Part shown: one piece after another, positions 8,742 to 17,245 of the stretch | Numbering within the stretch: the stretch's first letter is position 1 | How the letters are laid out: every line of letters starts with the position of its first letter | NCBI RefSeq assembly: GCF_900185715.1 | Contig: NZ_FYAS01000025.1 | Span: 482,333 to 546,332, forward strand | Source of the DNA: Allobosea sp. CS1GBMeth4 | GTDB lineage: Bacteria; Pseudomonadota; Alphaproteobacteria; Rhizobiales; Beijerinckiaceae | Direction of reading: 5' to 3' | Length of the DNA: 64,000 bases | The notes under the pieces: generated by a model | What the model was told of the DNA's origin: nothing | What the model saw: the letters and a program-made list of their open reading frames with translations, nothing else | The model's database searches: none | Made by a program: the position numbers and the translations under genes

Positions 8742-9403
8742 CCTCTCCCGCATCGAAGTCGGGTCTACCCGACTTCGATCACTCTGAGAGCTGATCTCGG
8801 GCAGGCCCGAGATCAGTGGAGAGGGGCAGGTGAGGGACCGCCGCTGATTACTGAAACACGGCGGCACCGCTGCGCCTCCTGCGGTGAGGGCGGGCCCTCA
8901 TCCGGCGCTCCGCGCCACCTTCTCCCATCCGGGAGAAGGCTGGGTCGAGGTTCCGGCGCCTCTCCCGCATCGAAGTCGGGTCTACCCGACTTCGATCACT
9001 CTGAGAGCTGATCTCGGGCAGGCCCGAGATCAGTGGAGAGGGGCAGGGGTGAGGGACCGCCGCTGATTACTGAAACACGGCGGCACCGCTGCGCCTCCTG
9101 CGGTGAGGGCGGGCCCTCATCCGGCGCTCCGCGCCACCTTCTCCCATCCGGGAGAAGGCTGGGTCGAGGTTCCGGCGCCTCTCCCGCATCGAAGTCGGGT
9201 CTACCCGACTTCGATCACTCTGAGAGCTGATCTCGGGCAGGCCCGAGATCAGTGGAGAGGGGCAGGGGTGAGGGACCGCCGCTGATTACTGAAACACGGC
9301 GGCACCGCTGCGCCTCCTGCGGTGAGGGCGGGCCCTCATCCGGCGCTCCGCGCCACCTTCTCCCATCCGGGAGAAGGCTGGGTCGAGGTTCCGGCGCCTC
9401 TCT
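8742..9403. repeat. Three tandem copies of a 217-219 bp unit
   Basis: The 10-mer CGAAGTCGGG begins at 8754, 8971 and 9190, giving periods of 217 and 219 bp. The 2-bp difference is GG inserted in GGCAGGTGAGGG to give GGCAGGGGTGAGGG. Each unit contains a hairpin CGAAGTCGGGT/ACCCGACTTCG, a second hairpin GATCTCGGGC/GCCCGAGATC, and an inverted copy of the two-hairpin element found at 7372. The copies are nearly identical, so the expansion is recent. It encodes only chance frames. Confidence 0.9.
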
Positions 9404-9418
9404 CTCAGGTTCGCCCGC

Positions 9419-9757
9419 CTAAACCCGCAGCGCCGCCCTGATCGCCGCGACCACCGCGTCGCGATCGTCCAGCACCAGCCGGTTGGCGAAGCGCAGCACG
9501 GTGAAGCCGTGCCGCTCGATCTCCTGCGTCCGTGCCGCGTCGTAATCCCGCTCATGATCATGCCGGACGCCGTCGAGCTCGACGATCAGCCGGCGTTGGA
9601 TGCAGACGAAATCGACGGTGTAGCCGAGCAGCGGCACCTGCCGCCGGAACCGAAGGCCGTCGAGCCGGCGATGACGCAGCAGCTCCCACGTGACCTCCTC
9701 GGCCGGCGTCGCACGCCGGCGCAGCCTGCGGGCAAAGCTGCGCTGCTCGGTGGTCAT
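9419..9757 (-). CDS. DUF559 Vsr-like endonuclease-domain protein
   Basis: A 112-residue protein of the DUF559 family, which adopts the very-short-patch-repair/PD-(D/E)XK nuclease fold. Key segments are ATPAEEVTWELLRHRRLDGLRFRRQ, the core GYTVDFVCIQRRLIVELDG with D49 and E60 as likely metal ligands, and RHGFTVLRFANRLV at the end. I start it at 9757 (MTTEQRSFARRLRR) because the longer frame upstream runs into repeats. Such genes are common and usually stand alone; a role in DNA repair or in mobile-element traffic is possible but unproven. It lies between the two long duplicated segments. Confidence 0.85.
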   Translation of the reverse strand: MTTEQRSFARRLRRRATPAEEVTWELLRHRRLDGLRFRRQVPLLGYTVDFVCIQRRLIVELDGVRHDHERDYDAARTQEIERHGFTVLRFANRLVLDDRDAVVAAIRAALRV

Positions 9758-9984
9758 CGGACGAGGATGCCTCGGCGGGCGCTGCAACCGCAACCCAACC
9801 TTCTCCCGGATGAAGAAGATGGCACCGAATCTGATGAAGGGCGCGGGGAACCCTTCTCCCGTGTGGGAGAAGGGCAGGGATGAGGGCCTGCCGGATCCGT
9901 AGGAGGCGCTGCGGTGCCGCCTCGCGCCAACAATCAGCGGCGGTCCCTCACCCCTGCCCCTCTCCCATCCGGGAGAGGGGTTCC
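9758..9984. other. Intergenic, mostly palindromic element
   Basis: From 9845 to 9988 this is a copy of the two-hairpin element, with CCTTCTCCCGTGTGGGAGAAGG first and CTCCCATCCGGGAG last. The part before 9845 carries a degenerate fragment of the same element. Nothing else is recognisable. Confidence 0.65.
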
Positions 9985-10279
9985 CCGCGGTTCCCGAAGC
10001 CTCCCGGGAGCGAGGTGCAACCCTCGCCCGCAGGCGCCACCCGCCAAACGACATGCCTCCGGTCGGCTGCCTTTTGGGGATGGGATGCGGCGGAGTATAT
10101 GGGAGGTTTGGAAGGCGGGGATTGTTCAGGTGCTTATCCCCGCATGCACCCTCCCCGTCATGGTCGGGCTTGTCCCGACCATCCACGTCTTTCTACCCGA
10201 GCGACCGGTGCTGCGCTGGGCAGCCTGTCATCAGCCTCGCAAAGACGTGGATGGTCGCCACAAGGGCGACCATGACGGG
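9985..10279. repeat. Long duplicated intergenic segment, copy B
   Basis: Diverged copy of 8421-8714, in the same orientation and with the same order of blocks, ending in the GGTCGGGCTTGTCCCGACC inverted repeat (10156-10279). Together with copy A it brackets the tandem array and the DUF559 gene. Confidence 0.75.
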
Positions 10280-10301
10280 TGAGGACCGGAACCTCGCCCC
10301 T

Positions 10302-10588
10302 CCCTTCTCCCGGATGGGAGAAGGTGGCGCGGAGCGCCGGATGAGGGCCTGCCCTAACCGGAGGAGGCCGCAGCGGTTCCGTGCATCCTAAATATTAGCG
10401 ACGGGGTCGCGCTGCTATCGCAACGAATTCCGACCGAGAGCGCAAGGCCCAAGCGAAAAGGTGAGTCCGTTCAATGACTTATATAAATACATGATTCTAA
10501 TTGATTTTTTCTTCGCAACCGATAGAATCTGTTTGGGATTCCAATATCGGGTTGCGGACAATTCGATCCGTGGCGTCTGATGGGACGC
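10302..10588. other. Partial palindromic element, then AT-rich DNA
   Basis: 10302-10400 is a truncated copy of the two-hairpin element. From about 10400 base composition shifts to AT-rich. An imperfect inverted repeat spans about 10514-10556, with outer arms CGCAACCGATA/TATCGGGTTGCG and inner GAATC/GGATTC. It lies just past the stop of the DUF3800 gene but lacks a T-run in that gene's direction, so it is not a standard terminator. Confidence 0.55.
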
Positions 10589-11521
10589 TCAGCAATTTGA
10601 AGCTGGGCTAGCCGCCCCCGGATTAGACGGTGTTGGGTCCCACCATTGTCGTGGGTAGCCGAAGTACTCGAATATTTCTTTCTGCTCTGGCAATAAGTTT
10701 GCCGTCTTAAAGGACGGCATCAGCTTGAGCCCGTATCCTGAATAGGTGCGGAATCCCTCGTCATCGAGAATGGAAGCCACCCTCGGTTTGAGTGCCTTGG
10801 CAAAACGTGGGTCGCAGGCTCCAGTATCAAATTTATCACAAGCCTTGAAGAATGCACTTGCTGCGATGTCAGCAAGTTGAAGCCCACCTCGCTCGAAAGA
10901 TGGGGCGATCTCTACCAGCTCACGAGACATAACGCTCCAACGTAAATCACCGAGAGGTAAAAATAGGTTTCCAGCACTCGATTTCATTCTTAACCAATCA
11001 AAATAGGTCTTCATCTGCGAATAGGAAAGACCTCCGCGATTGCTAAAAACCAATTTTAGCTTCTCGGGATTTTGGAAATCGTGAATCGAACGCTCCTCGA
11101 CCCAATGGGTCACGCGCTCCAATAAAATTCGCGTCAACCAGCAGTAAAACCAGTTTGTATCAAGGGATCTTAATTCCGCAAACTTGTTCCTCCAGCCCTT
11201 CATATTCTTCTTGTTAGATGCAACAATAAATATTCGGCAAGGGAATTTGGCCAGAAGCTCACATGACTGTAGCCTCTTAGATTCGTTCATTTTAGCGAAA
11301 TGAAGTTGGTTCGATTGAAAATTTTTGAACTGTGCCGCAATCTCGCGCACGAGAGTGTCGCAACCGGCCTCGTTTTGCGCTCGGACAACAATGGCTGAAA
11401 CAATCAGCCATTCGCTAGAGCCATTCTCGTCCAACGGCTTAACGCGCTTTAGGCCGGGATCGCCCGACTCATCAATGTACGCTACGTAGCGATACGGCGA
11501 CATCGGCTCAGAAGAATTCAT
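10589..11521 (-). CDS. DUF3800 domain protein, low-GC acquired gene
   Basis: A 310-residue DUF3800 protein, a family with a predicted RNase H-like fold often found beside mobile and defence genes; its activity is not established. The N-terminal signature YVAYIDESGDPG gives candidate acidic residues D17, E18 and D21. A middle NQLHFAKM and the late GGLQLADIAASAFFKA match the usual conserved blocks. Codon use is clearly unlike its neighbours, with many A/T-ending codons such as AAA, AAT and ATT, so it was probably acquired. It stands alone between repeats and serC, with no partner gene in its operon. Confidence 0.85.
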   Translation of the reverse strand: MNSSEPMSPYRYVAYIDESGDPGLKRVKPLDENGSSEWLIVSAIVVRAQNEAGCDTLVREIAAQFKNFQSNQLHFAKMNESKRLQSCELLAKFPCRIFIVASNKKNMKGWRNKFAELRSLDTNWFYCWLTRILLERVTHWVEERSIHDFQNPEKLKLVFSNRGGLSYSQMKTYFDWLRMKSSAGNLFLPLGDLRWSVMSRELVEIAPSFERGGLQLADIAASAFFKACDKFDTGACDPRFAKALKPRVASILDDEGFRTYSGYGLKLMPSFKTANLLPEQKEIFEYFGYPRQWWDPTPSNPGAASPASNC

Positions 11522-11688
11522 GACCGCTAAGTACTAAATCCATCTCAAAAAGTACACAGCTGTGCCAGTTGCTTCTGAAGTGTACGATGCCCGTATCCGC
11601 TTGACTCCCCCCGCCCCTCCATCCTACGCCCATCGACGGGACACGCCGCCCCAACGCGGCGCGCCCATCTGCAAGGATGGAGACATCG

Positions 11689-12864
11689 ATGGCGAATACG
11701 ATTCCGGCCGCGCGTCCGCGCGTGCCGCATTTCTCGTCCGGCCCCTGCGCCAAGCGCCCCGGCTGGACCCTCAAAGCCCTCAGTGACGCAGCGCTCGGCC
11801 GCTCGCACCGCGCCAAGATCGGCAAGGACAAGCTCAAGCTCGCGATCGACCTGACGCGCGAGGTGCTGCAGGTCCCGGCCGATTACCGCATCGGCATCGT
11901 GCCGGCCTCCGACACCGGCGCCGTCGAGATGGCGCTGTGGTCGCTCTTGGGCGCCCGCGGCGTCGACATGGTCGCCTGGGAGAGCTTCGGCGAGGGCTGG
12001 GTCACCGATGTCACCAAGCAGCTCAAGCTGGCGGATGTGCGCACTTTCACCGCCCCCTATGGCGAACTGCCGAACCTGAAGAAGGTCGACAGCAGGACCC
12101 GCGACGTCGTCTTCACCTGGAACGGCACCACCTCTGGCGTGCGCGTCGTCGACGCCAGCTGGATCGCCGAGGACCGCGAAGGCCTGACGATCTGCGACGC
12201 CACCTCGGCCGCCTTCGCCCAGCGCCTCGATTGGCCGAAGCTCGATGTCGTCACCTTCTCCTGGCAGAAGGTGCTCGGCGGCGAGGCCGCGCATGGCATG
12301 ATCGTGCTCTCGCCGCGCGCGGTCGAGCGGCTCCTGACCTACAAGCCGGCCTGGCCGCTGCCGAAGATCTTCCGCATGACCTCGGGCGGCAAGCTCTCCG
12401 AGGGCATCTTCCAGGGCGAGACGATCAACACGCCCTCCATGCTCGCGGTCGAGGATTATCTCGATGCGCTGGGCTGGGCGAAGAAGGTCGGCGGGCTCGA
12501 CGGGCTGGTGAAGCGCGCCGACGCCAATGCGCGCGTCATCGCCAAGTTCGTGCGCGAGAACGACTGGATCGACTTCCTCGCGGTGAAGCCGAAGACGCGC
12601 TCGAACACCAGCGTCTGCCTGAAGTTCACCGACCCGGCGGTGACGGCGCTGCCGGCCGATGCGCAGGCGGCCTTCGCCAAGCAGGTCGTCTCGATCATCG
12701 AGAAGGCCGGCGCCGGCTACGATCTCGGCCATTATCGCGACGCCCCTCCCGGCCTGCGCATCTGGTGCGGCGCGACCGTGCAGGCGCGCGACCTCAAGGC
12801 GCTGATGCCGTGGATCGCGTACGCGTTCGCCGAGGCGAAGGCCGGGCTGAAGAAGGCGGCGTAA
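11689..12864 (+). CDS. serC: Phosphoserine aminotransferase SerC
   Basis: PLP enzyme converting 3-phosphohydroxypyruvate and glutamate to phosphoserine, the second step of serine synthesis. The start at 11689 gives 391 residues and sits 6 nt after GGAG; an ATG four codons upstream (11677) overlaps that site. The PLP lysine is K194 in [10 protein letters not shown]. The N-terminal [14 protein letters not shown] and the overall length fit the SerC type typical of alphaproteobacteria and methanogens rather than the E. coli type. serA follows on the same strand after a repeat-containing gap. Confidence 0.95.
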   Translation: MANTIPAARPRVPHFSSGPCAKRPGWTLKALSDAALGRSHRAKIGKDKLKLAIDLTREVLQVPADYRIGIVPASDTGAVEMALWSLLGARGVDMVAWESFGEGWVTDVTKQLKLADVRTFTAPYGELPNLKKVDSRTRDVVFTWNGTTSGVRVVDASWIAEDREGLTICDATSAAFAQRLDWPKLDVVTFSWQKVLGGEAAHGMIVLSPRAVERLLTYKPAWPLPKIFRMTSGGKLSEGIFQGETINTPSMLAVEDYLDALGWAKKVGGLDGLVKRADANARVIAKFVRENDWIDFLAVKPKTRSNTSVCLKFTDPAVTALPADAQAAFAKQVVSIIEKAGAGYDLGHYRDAPPGLRIWCGATVQARDLKALMPWIAYAFAEAKAGLKKAA

Positions 12865-12880
12865 AGCTCCGCCTCCGCTA

Positions 12881-13028
12881 CGTCATGGTCGGGCTTGTCC
12901 CGACCATCCAAGTCTTGCGACGCCAATGGCGTGCAGGGCGATAGAGACGGGCGGCACAACCGATCTCCGAAAGCGCGGCGGCGAGCCGCGCGAAGACGTG
13001 GATGGTCGCCACAAGGGCGACCATGACG
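12881..13028. repeat. Long inverted-repeat element (GGTCGGGCTTGTCCCGACC type), copy 3
   Basis: Fills most of the 213-bp gap between serC and serA. Arms CGTCATGGTCGGGC...ATCCAAGTCTT and GAAGACGTGGATGGTCGCC...GACCATGAC are separated by an unrelated centre. A transcript reading from serC to serA would carry a large hairpin here. Confidence 0.8.
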
Positions 13029-13077
13029 ACCTTCCCCTTTTCAGCCCGCCTTTGCGAGGGCTCTCCGAGGTATCCCC

Positions 13078-14667
13078 ATGCCCGCACCCAAAGTCCTCAT
13101 TTCCGACGCGCTCTCCCCCGCCGCCGTGCAGATCTTCAAGGATCGCGGCATCGACGTGACCTTCGATCCCGCCCTCGGCAAGGACAAGGACAGGCTCGCC
13201 GCCGTGATCGGCGACTATGACGGCCTCGCCATCCGCTCGGCCACCAAGGTCACCGCCAGGCTGCTCGAGCAGGCGAAGAACCTGAAAGTGATCGGCCGCG
13301 CCGGGATCGGCGTCGACAATGTCGAGATCCCGGCCGCGACCAGCCGCGGCGTGATCGTGATGAACACGCCCTTCGGCAACTCGATCACCACCGCCGAGCA
13401 CGCCATCGCGATGATGTTCGCGCTCGCCCGCCAGATCCCGGCCGCCGACGCCTCGACCCAGGCCGGGAAGTGGGAGAAGAACCGCTTCATGGGCGTCGAG
13501 ATCACGGCCAAGACGCTCGGCCTGATCGGCTGCGGCAATATCGGCTCGATCGTCGCCGAGCGCGCCATCGGCCTGAAGATGCGCGTCATCGCCTTCGACC
13601 CCTATCTCTCGCCGGAACGGGCGGTGCAGCTGGGTGTCGAGAAGGTGGAGCTCGACGAGCTTTTGAAGCGCGCCGACTTCATCACCCTGCACGTGCCGAT
13701 GACGCAGATGACGAAGAACATCCTCTCGGCCGAAAACCTGGCGAAGACGAAGAAGGGCGTGCGCATCGTCAACTGCGCCCGCGGCGGGCTGGTCGACGAA
13801 GCGGCGCTGGCCGAGCTGATCAAGTCGGGCCATGTCGCGGGAGCGGCCTTCGACGTGTTCTCGGTCGAGCCGGCGGAGCAGAACCCGCTGTTCGGCCTGG
13901 ACAACGTCGTCTGCACCCCGCATCTCGGCGCCTCGACCAACGAGGCGCAGGAGAACGTCGCGCTGCAGGTCGCCGAGCAGATGAGCGACTACCTCCTGAA
14001 GGGCGCGATCACCAACGCGGTCAACTTCCCCTCGATCTCGGCCGAGGAGGCGCCGCGCATCAAGCCCTTCGTCGATCTGGCGGAAAAGCTCGGCTCCTTC
14101 CTCGGCCAGCTCACCGAGGCGCCGGTCAAGGGCATCCGCATCGAGTATGAGGGCGCGGTCGCGGGCCTGAACCTCAAGGCGATCTCGGCGGCGGCGATCA
14201 CCGGCGTGCTGCGGCCCTTCCTGCCCGAGATCAACATGGTCAACTCGGCCATGGTCGCCAAGGAGAAGGGCATCGTCGTCGAGGAATTGACCCGCGAGGT
14301 CGCCGGCAATCTCGAGAGCCGGATCAAGCTGATCGTCGAGGCCGAGGACATGCCGCGCCACGCCGCCGGCACGGTCTTCCAGGACGGCAAGCCGCGCATC
14401 GTCGAGATCCGCGACATCCAGGTCGACGCCGAGTTCGCGCCGCACATGCTCTATGTCCGCAATGCCGACAAGCCCGGCTTCATCGGCCAGTTCGGCTCGC
14501 TGCTCGGCGAGGCCGGCGTCAATGTCGCGACCTTCAACCTCGGCCGCGACAAGCCGGGCGGCGACGCGATCTGCTATGTCGCCGTCGACGAGCCGGTCTC
14601 GGACGAGCTGCTCGCGAAGATCCACGAGATCCCGATGGTCAAGCGGGCAAGAAGGCTGCGGTTCTGA
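13078..14667 (+). CDS. serA: D-3-phosphoglycerate dehydrogenase SerA
   Basis: Commits 3-phosphoglycerate to serine synthesis by NAD-dependent oxidation. The 529 residues match the long form: substrate domain, Rossmann domain (TLGLIGCGNIGSIVAERA near residues 145-165), catalytic region with NCARGGLVDE and the TPHLGAST histidine, then an intervening allosteric domain and a C-terminal ACT domain (YVRNADKPGFIGQFGSLLGE) that senses serine in many relatives. It pairs with serC immediately upstream. Confidence 0.97.
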   Translation: MPAPKVLISDALSPAAVQIFKDRGIDVTFDPALGKDKDRLAAVIGDYDGLAIRSATKVTARLLEQAKNLKVIGRAGIGVDNVEIPAATSRGVIVMNTPFGNSITTAEHAIAMMFALARQIPAADASTQAGKWEKNRFMGVEITAKTLGLIGCGNIGSIVAERAIGLKMRVIAFDPYLSPERAVQLGVEKVELDELLKRADFITLHVPMTQMTKNILSAENLAKTKKGVRIVNCARGGLVDEAALAELIKSGHVAGAAFDVFSVEPAEQNPLFGLDNVVCTPHLGASTNEAQENVALQVAEQMSDYLLKGAITNAVNFPSISAEEAPRIKPFVDLAEKLGSFLGQLTEAPVKGIRIEYEGAVAGLNLKAISAAAITGVLRPFLPEINMVNSAMVAKEKGIVVEELTREVAGNLESRIKLIVEAEDMPRHAAGTVFQDGKPRIVEIRDIQVDAEFAPHMLYVRNADKPGFIGQFGSLLGEAGVNVATFNLGRDKPGGDAICYVAVDEPVSDELLAKIHEIPMVKRARRLRF

Positions 14668-14690
14668 GCTGAGCCCCAGTTAGGAGTTGG

Positions 14691-14725
14691 AACCGGGCGG
14701 GTCATGGCGCATGATCTGCCCGGTT
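14691..14725 (+). terminator. Long hairpin between serA and hicB-like gene
   Basis: AACCGGGC at 14691-14698 pairs with GCCCGGTT at 14718-14725, and the pairing continues inward through TCATG/CATGA around a 3-nt loop, giving about 16 bp with two G-U pairs. The tail is only weakly T-rich (GCATTTG). It may end serA transcription; its closeness to the next start also allows an operator role. Confidence 0.5.
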
Positions 14726-14742
14726 GCATTTGAGAGGTCGGC

Positions 14743-14973
14743 ATGAAGCGGCACGCCATCATCAGGGCTGCGTGGGATGACGAAGCCAAGGTCTGGTATG
14801 TCGAAGAAACCGATATTCCCGGCCTTGTGACCGAAAGCGAGACCTTGGAGGGTCTACGCCAACGCATCCGCGACATTATTCCCGATCTGCTCGAGGATCG
14901 GGACGATGTGCCAGAGTCAATTGAACTCGACATTATCGCTCACACTCACGAGCGGATCAGCACCGCAGCTTGA
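14743..14973 (+). CDS. HicB-like antitoxin (DUF1902 type)
   Basis: A 76-residue protein with the short HicB fold: RAAWDDEAKVWYVEETDIPGLVTESETLEGLRQRI resembles the degraded RNase H-like domain of HicB antitoxins. It lacks the C-terminal DNA-binding tail of full HicB. A GAGAGG site precedes the ATG. The HicA-like gene follows after about 140 bp, so the order is antitoxin then toxin. The pair call rests on both domains being adjacent. Confidence 0.7.
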   Translation: MKRHAIIRAAWDDEAKVWYVEETDIPGLVTESETLEGLRQRIRDIIPDLLEDRDDVPESIELDIIAHTHERISTAA

Positions 14974-15113
14974 GGCATGCTTGGCGCGCCTTTCGCTGTG
15001 AGTGGCTGTGGATTACGCCGATAACTGGCGTAAGTCGCTCTTCCCGCTTGTGGTTTTGAGTGGATGACCGAACATCGAGCCTTCGAATCAGCGAAGGCCT
15101 CTCGCGTCAGCGC

Positions 15114-15308
15114 ATGAACAATTTTGCCCCCATGGTTCGCAAACTACTGGCTGAGGCTGGTTATGAACGCTTGCGTTCAGGTAAGGGCGATCATGAAGTC
15201 TGGCACCATACGAAGACCGGCAAGCGCGTATCGGTCGACAGCAATATCAAGTCGCGCCACACGGCTAACGGAATCCTGAAACAGGCCGGCCTGCCGAAAG
15301 CCTTCTGA
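15114..15308 (+). CDS. HicA-like mRNA interferase toxin
   Basis: A 64-residue protein of the YcfA/HicA double-stranded RNA-binding-like fold: MVRKLLAEAGYERLRSGKGD, the conserved histidine in GDHEVWHH, and SRHTANGILKQAGL at the end, equivalent to the TLRSILKQAGL tail of HicA. HicA toxins cleave mRNA and are held inactive by HicB. I start it at the ATG at 15114; a GTG at 15060 and an ATG at 15132 are also in frame. It partners the DUF1902 gene upstream. Confidence 0.7.
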   Translation: MNNFAPMVRKLLAEAGYERLRSGKGDHEVWHHTKTGKRVSVDSNIKSRHTANGILKQAGLPKAF

Positions 15309-15368
15309 GCCGCCCCAGCCTCGCCGCAATCGCCCTCCCCTGTGGCGGCCCGCCACAGGGGATTGTCC

Positions 15369-16379
15369 ATGCCGACCCGCCGCGCCTTCGCCTACACCTG
15401 CTCCGCTGCAATCGCGGTCCTCGCCGCCCCGCCCGCCTTCGCCGACTGGGACAGGAGCAAGCTCGAAGCCGGCATCAGGACCATCGAGCAGGGCACCAAG
15501 GGCCGCCTCGGCGTCGGCCTGCTCGACCTGAAGGACCGCAGTCGCTGGTCCTATCGCGGGGCCGAGCCCTTTCCGCTGCAGAGCGTCTTCAAGCTGCCGC
15601 TCGCCATCGGCGTGCTGCAGGCGGTCGAGGCCGGCAAGCTGCAGCTCGACCAGGCGATCACCGTCACTCGCAACGACCTCTCGCTCTATCACAGCCCGCT
15701 CGCCAGGGCCTTCAAGGGCGCGCGCAACGACTACACGCTGCGCGACCTGCTCACCCGCTCGACCATCGCCAGCGACAACACCGCCGCCGACCTGCTGCTG
15801 CGCCTGATCGGCGGCCCGCAGGCGCTGACGGCGCTGCTGAAGGAGGGTGGCGTCGCCGGCATCTCGGTCGACCGCTATGAGCGCGTCTTCCAGCCCGAGA
15901 TCCTCGGCCTGCCCGGCTATGGCTGGGACCGGGCGATCGACACGGCGCAGTTCTACGCGGCGATCCAGGCCATTCCCGCCGCCGAACGCCGGAGACGGCT
16001 CGCCGCGACGCTGACCGACCGGCGCGACGCCGCGACGCCCGATGCCTCGATCGCCTTCCTCGAAGGCCTCGCCAGGGGTACCTGGCTGCGCGAGCCGGCA
16101 CACAACGCCCTGGTCGAGCGACTCGCGGCCGAATCGAAGACCGGTCCGAACCGGATCAGGGCGGGGCTGCCGGCGGGCGCGCGCTTCGCTCACAAGACCG
16201 GGCTCGGCCCCAGTGCCGACGGGCTCAACCACGCCACCAACGACATCGGCATCGTCACCCTGCCGGATGGGCGCCGCTTCGCCATCGCGGTCTATCTCGC
16301 CGGCGCCCGGGTCGGCGAGACGGAGCGCGAGGCGGCCCATGCCGCGGCGGCGCGGCTTGCGGTCGAGAGCCTGCGCTGA
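15369..16379 (+). CDS. Class A serine beta-lactamase family protein
   Basis: A 336-residue exported protein with a Tat-like leader (MPTRRAFAYTCSAAIAVLAAPPAFA). All class A landmarks are present: S72-x-x-K75 (QSVFK), S135-D136-N137 (ASDNTA), an omega-loop Glu at E171 (VDRYERVFQ) and K276-T277-G278 (FAHKTG). In the omega loop the usual Asn at Ambler 170 appears to be Gln. Chromosomal class A enzymes hydrolyse penicillins and some cephalosporins, but the spectrum cannot be read from sequence. An AGGGG ribosome site supports the start. No LysR-type ampR regulator lies nearby. Confidence 0.88.
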   Translation: MPTRRAFAYTCSAAIAVLAAPPAFADWDRSKLEAGIRTIEQGTKGRLGVGLLDLKDRSRWSYRGAEPFPLQSVFKLPLAIGVLQAVEAGKLQLDQAITVTRNDLSLYHSPLARAFKGARNDYTLRDLLTRSTIASDNTAADLLLRLIGGPQALTALLKEGGVAGISVDRYERVFQPEILGLPGYGWDRAIDTAQFYAAIQAIPAAERRRRLAATLTDRRDAATPDASIAFLEGLARGTWLREPAHNALVERLAAESKTGPNRIRAGLPAGARFAHKTGLGPSADGLNHATNDIGIVTLPDGRRFAIAVYLAGARVGETEREAAHAAAARLAVESLR

Positions 16380-16596
16380 CCCGGCGCCCGGGAGGCGGCG
16401 GCACCAAGCGCATCCTCGCGCACGGCAAAGTTGCATTGACAAACCGGGGACAAACCCCCATTTGTGATGCTCGATCTAGGCCGAACGAATTGGCCCGCGC
16501 GGCTTCTGCGCACTGCTGACGACCTTCCTGCTCAAATCGAAACCATGCGCGGCAGCCGCCGCGCGTGAACCACCGCTTGCAAGAAGGAATATGACG
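16380..16596 (+). promoter_or_regulatory. Long untranslated leader of the cold-shock gene
   Basis: A gap of 217 bp precedes cspA with no gene on either strand. It contains a TTGACA at 16436-16441 that could be a -35 box, with a weak -10 candidate about 17 nt later, leaving a leader of over 100 nt. Long structured leaders are usual for csp genes and adjust translation at low temperature. The promoter placement is tentative. Confidence 0.35.
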
Positions 16597-16806
16597 ATGG
16601 CCAGCGGCACTGTGAAATGGTTCAACGGGACCAAGGGTTTCGGCTTCATTCAGCCGGATGACGGCGGTCAGGACGTTTTCGTCCACATCAGCGCCGTCGA
16701 GCGCGCCGGCATGCGCGACCTTCGCGACGGCCAGAAGATCACCTACGAACTCGTCCAGGACAAGCGTTCGGGCAAGATGTCGGCCGATCATCTGCGCGCC
16801 GAGTGA
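16597..16806 (+). CDS. cspA: Cold-shock protein CspA family
   Basis: A 69-residue single cold-shock domain that binds single-stranded RNA/DNA. RNP1 is KGFGFIQP and RNP2 is VFVHISAV; the start MASGTVKWFNGTKG is canonical. The ATG at 16597 is 8 nt past AAGGA, while the ATG at 16591 is too close to it. A strong intrinsic terminator follows, and rpsU lies just beyond. Confidence 0.95.
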   Translation: MASGTVKWFNGTKGFGFIQPDDGGQDVFVHISAVERAGMRDLRDGQKITYELVQDKRSGKMSADHLRAE

Positions 16807-16896
16807 GCCGACACGCTATCCGGCACGAGAGTTCAGGGGCAGGCGACCACGGATGAACTGGCGCCGGCCTCCGCTCCCCGCAGGATAGCCGAGGAA

Positions 16897-16923
16897 GGGT
16901 CGGGATCAGCCCGGCCCTTTTTT
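16897..16923 (+). terminator. Intrinsic terminator after cspA
   Basis: GGGTCGGG (16897-16904), 5-nt loop, CCCGGCCC (16910-16917) and a run of six T. The stem is 8 bp with one G-U pair. It separates the cspA transcript from rpsU, or acts as a partial attenuator ahead of rpsU. Confidence 0.85.
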
Positions 16924-16961
16924 GTTTCGAAGCGACGTTTCCGAGAGAGAAGGAAGACCGG

Positions 16962-17222
16962 ATGCAGGTTCTCGTCCGCGACAACAATGTCGATCAGGCG
17001 CTGCGCGTCCTGAAGAAGAAGATGCAGCGCGAAGGCGTGTTTCGCGAGATGAAGCGGCGCTCGGCCTATGAGAAGCCGTCGGAGAAGCGTGTCCGCGAGA
17101 AGGCGGACGCCATCCGGCGCGCCCGCAAGCTCGCCCGCAAGCAGGCGCAGCGCGAGGGCCTGATCGCCGCTCCCAAGCCGAAGCCGCGTCCGGTGCGGCC
17201 GCCGCGCCCGACGGCCGCCTGA
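16962..17222 (+). CDS. rpsU: 30S ribosomal protein S21
   Basis: An 86-residue S21 with the typical [33 protein letters not shown] core, followed by a longer basic, Pro-rich tail ([12 protein letters not shown]) as in many alphaproteobacterial copies. S21 joins the 30S subunit near the anti-Shine-Dalgarno region. GAGAGAAGGA lies upstream of the ATG. Confidence 0.95.
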   Translation: MQVLVRDNNVDQALRVLKKKMQREGVFREMKRRSAYEKPSEKRVREKADAIRRARKLARKQAQREGLIAAPKPKPRPVRPPRPTAA

Positions 17223-17245
17223 TCCCGACCAGAGGAGCTGCCGCC

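Noticed and set aside
8884..9285. Two identical 60-codon frames
   Set aside because: They lie in successive units of the tandem repeat and reflect the duplication, not genes.
8742..9403. CRISPR-like array
   Set aside because: The units are 217-219 bp, nearly identical throughout, with no short repeats separated by unique spacers and no cas genes.
10514..10556. Rho-independent terminator of the DUF3800 gene
   Set aside because: The hairpin is imperfect and in the gene's direction it is followed by A-rich, not T-rich, sequence.
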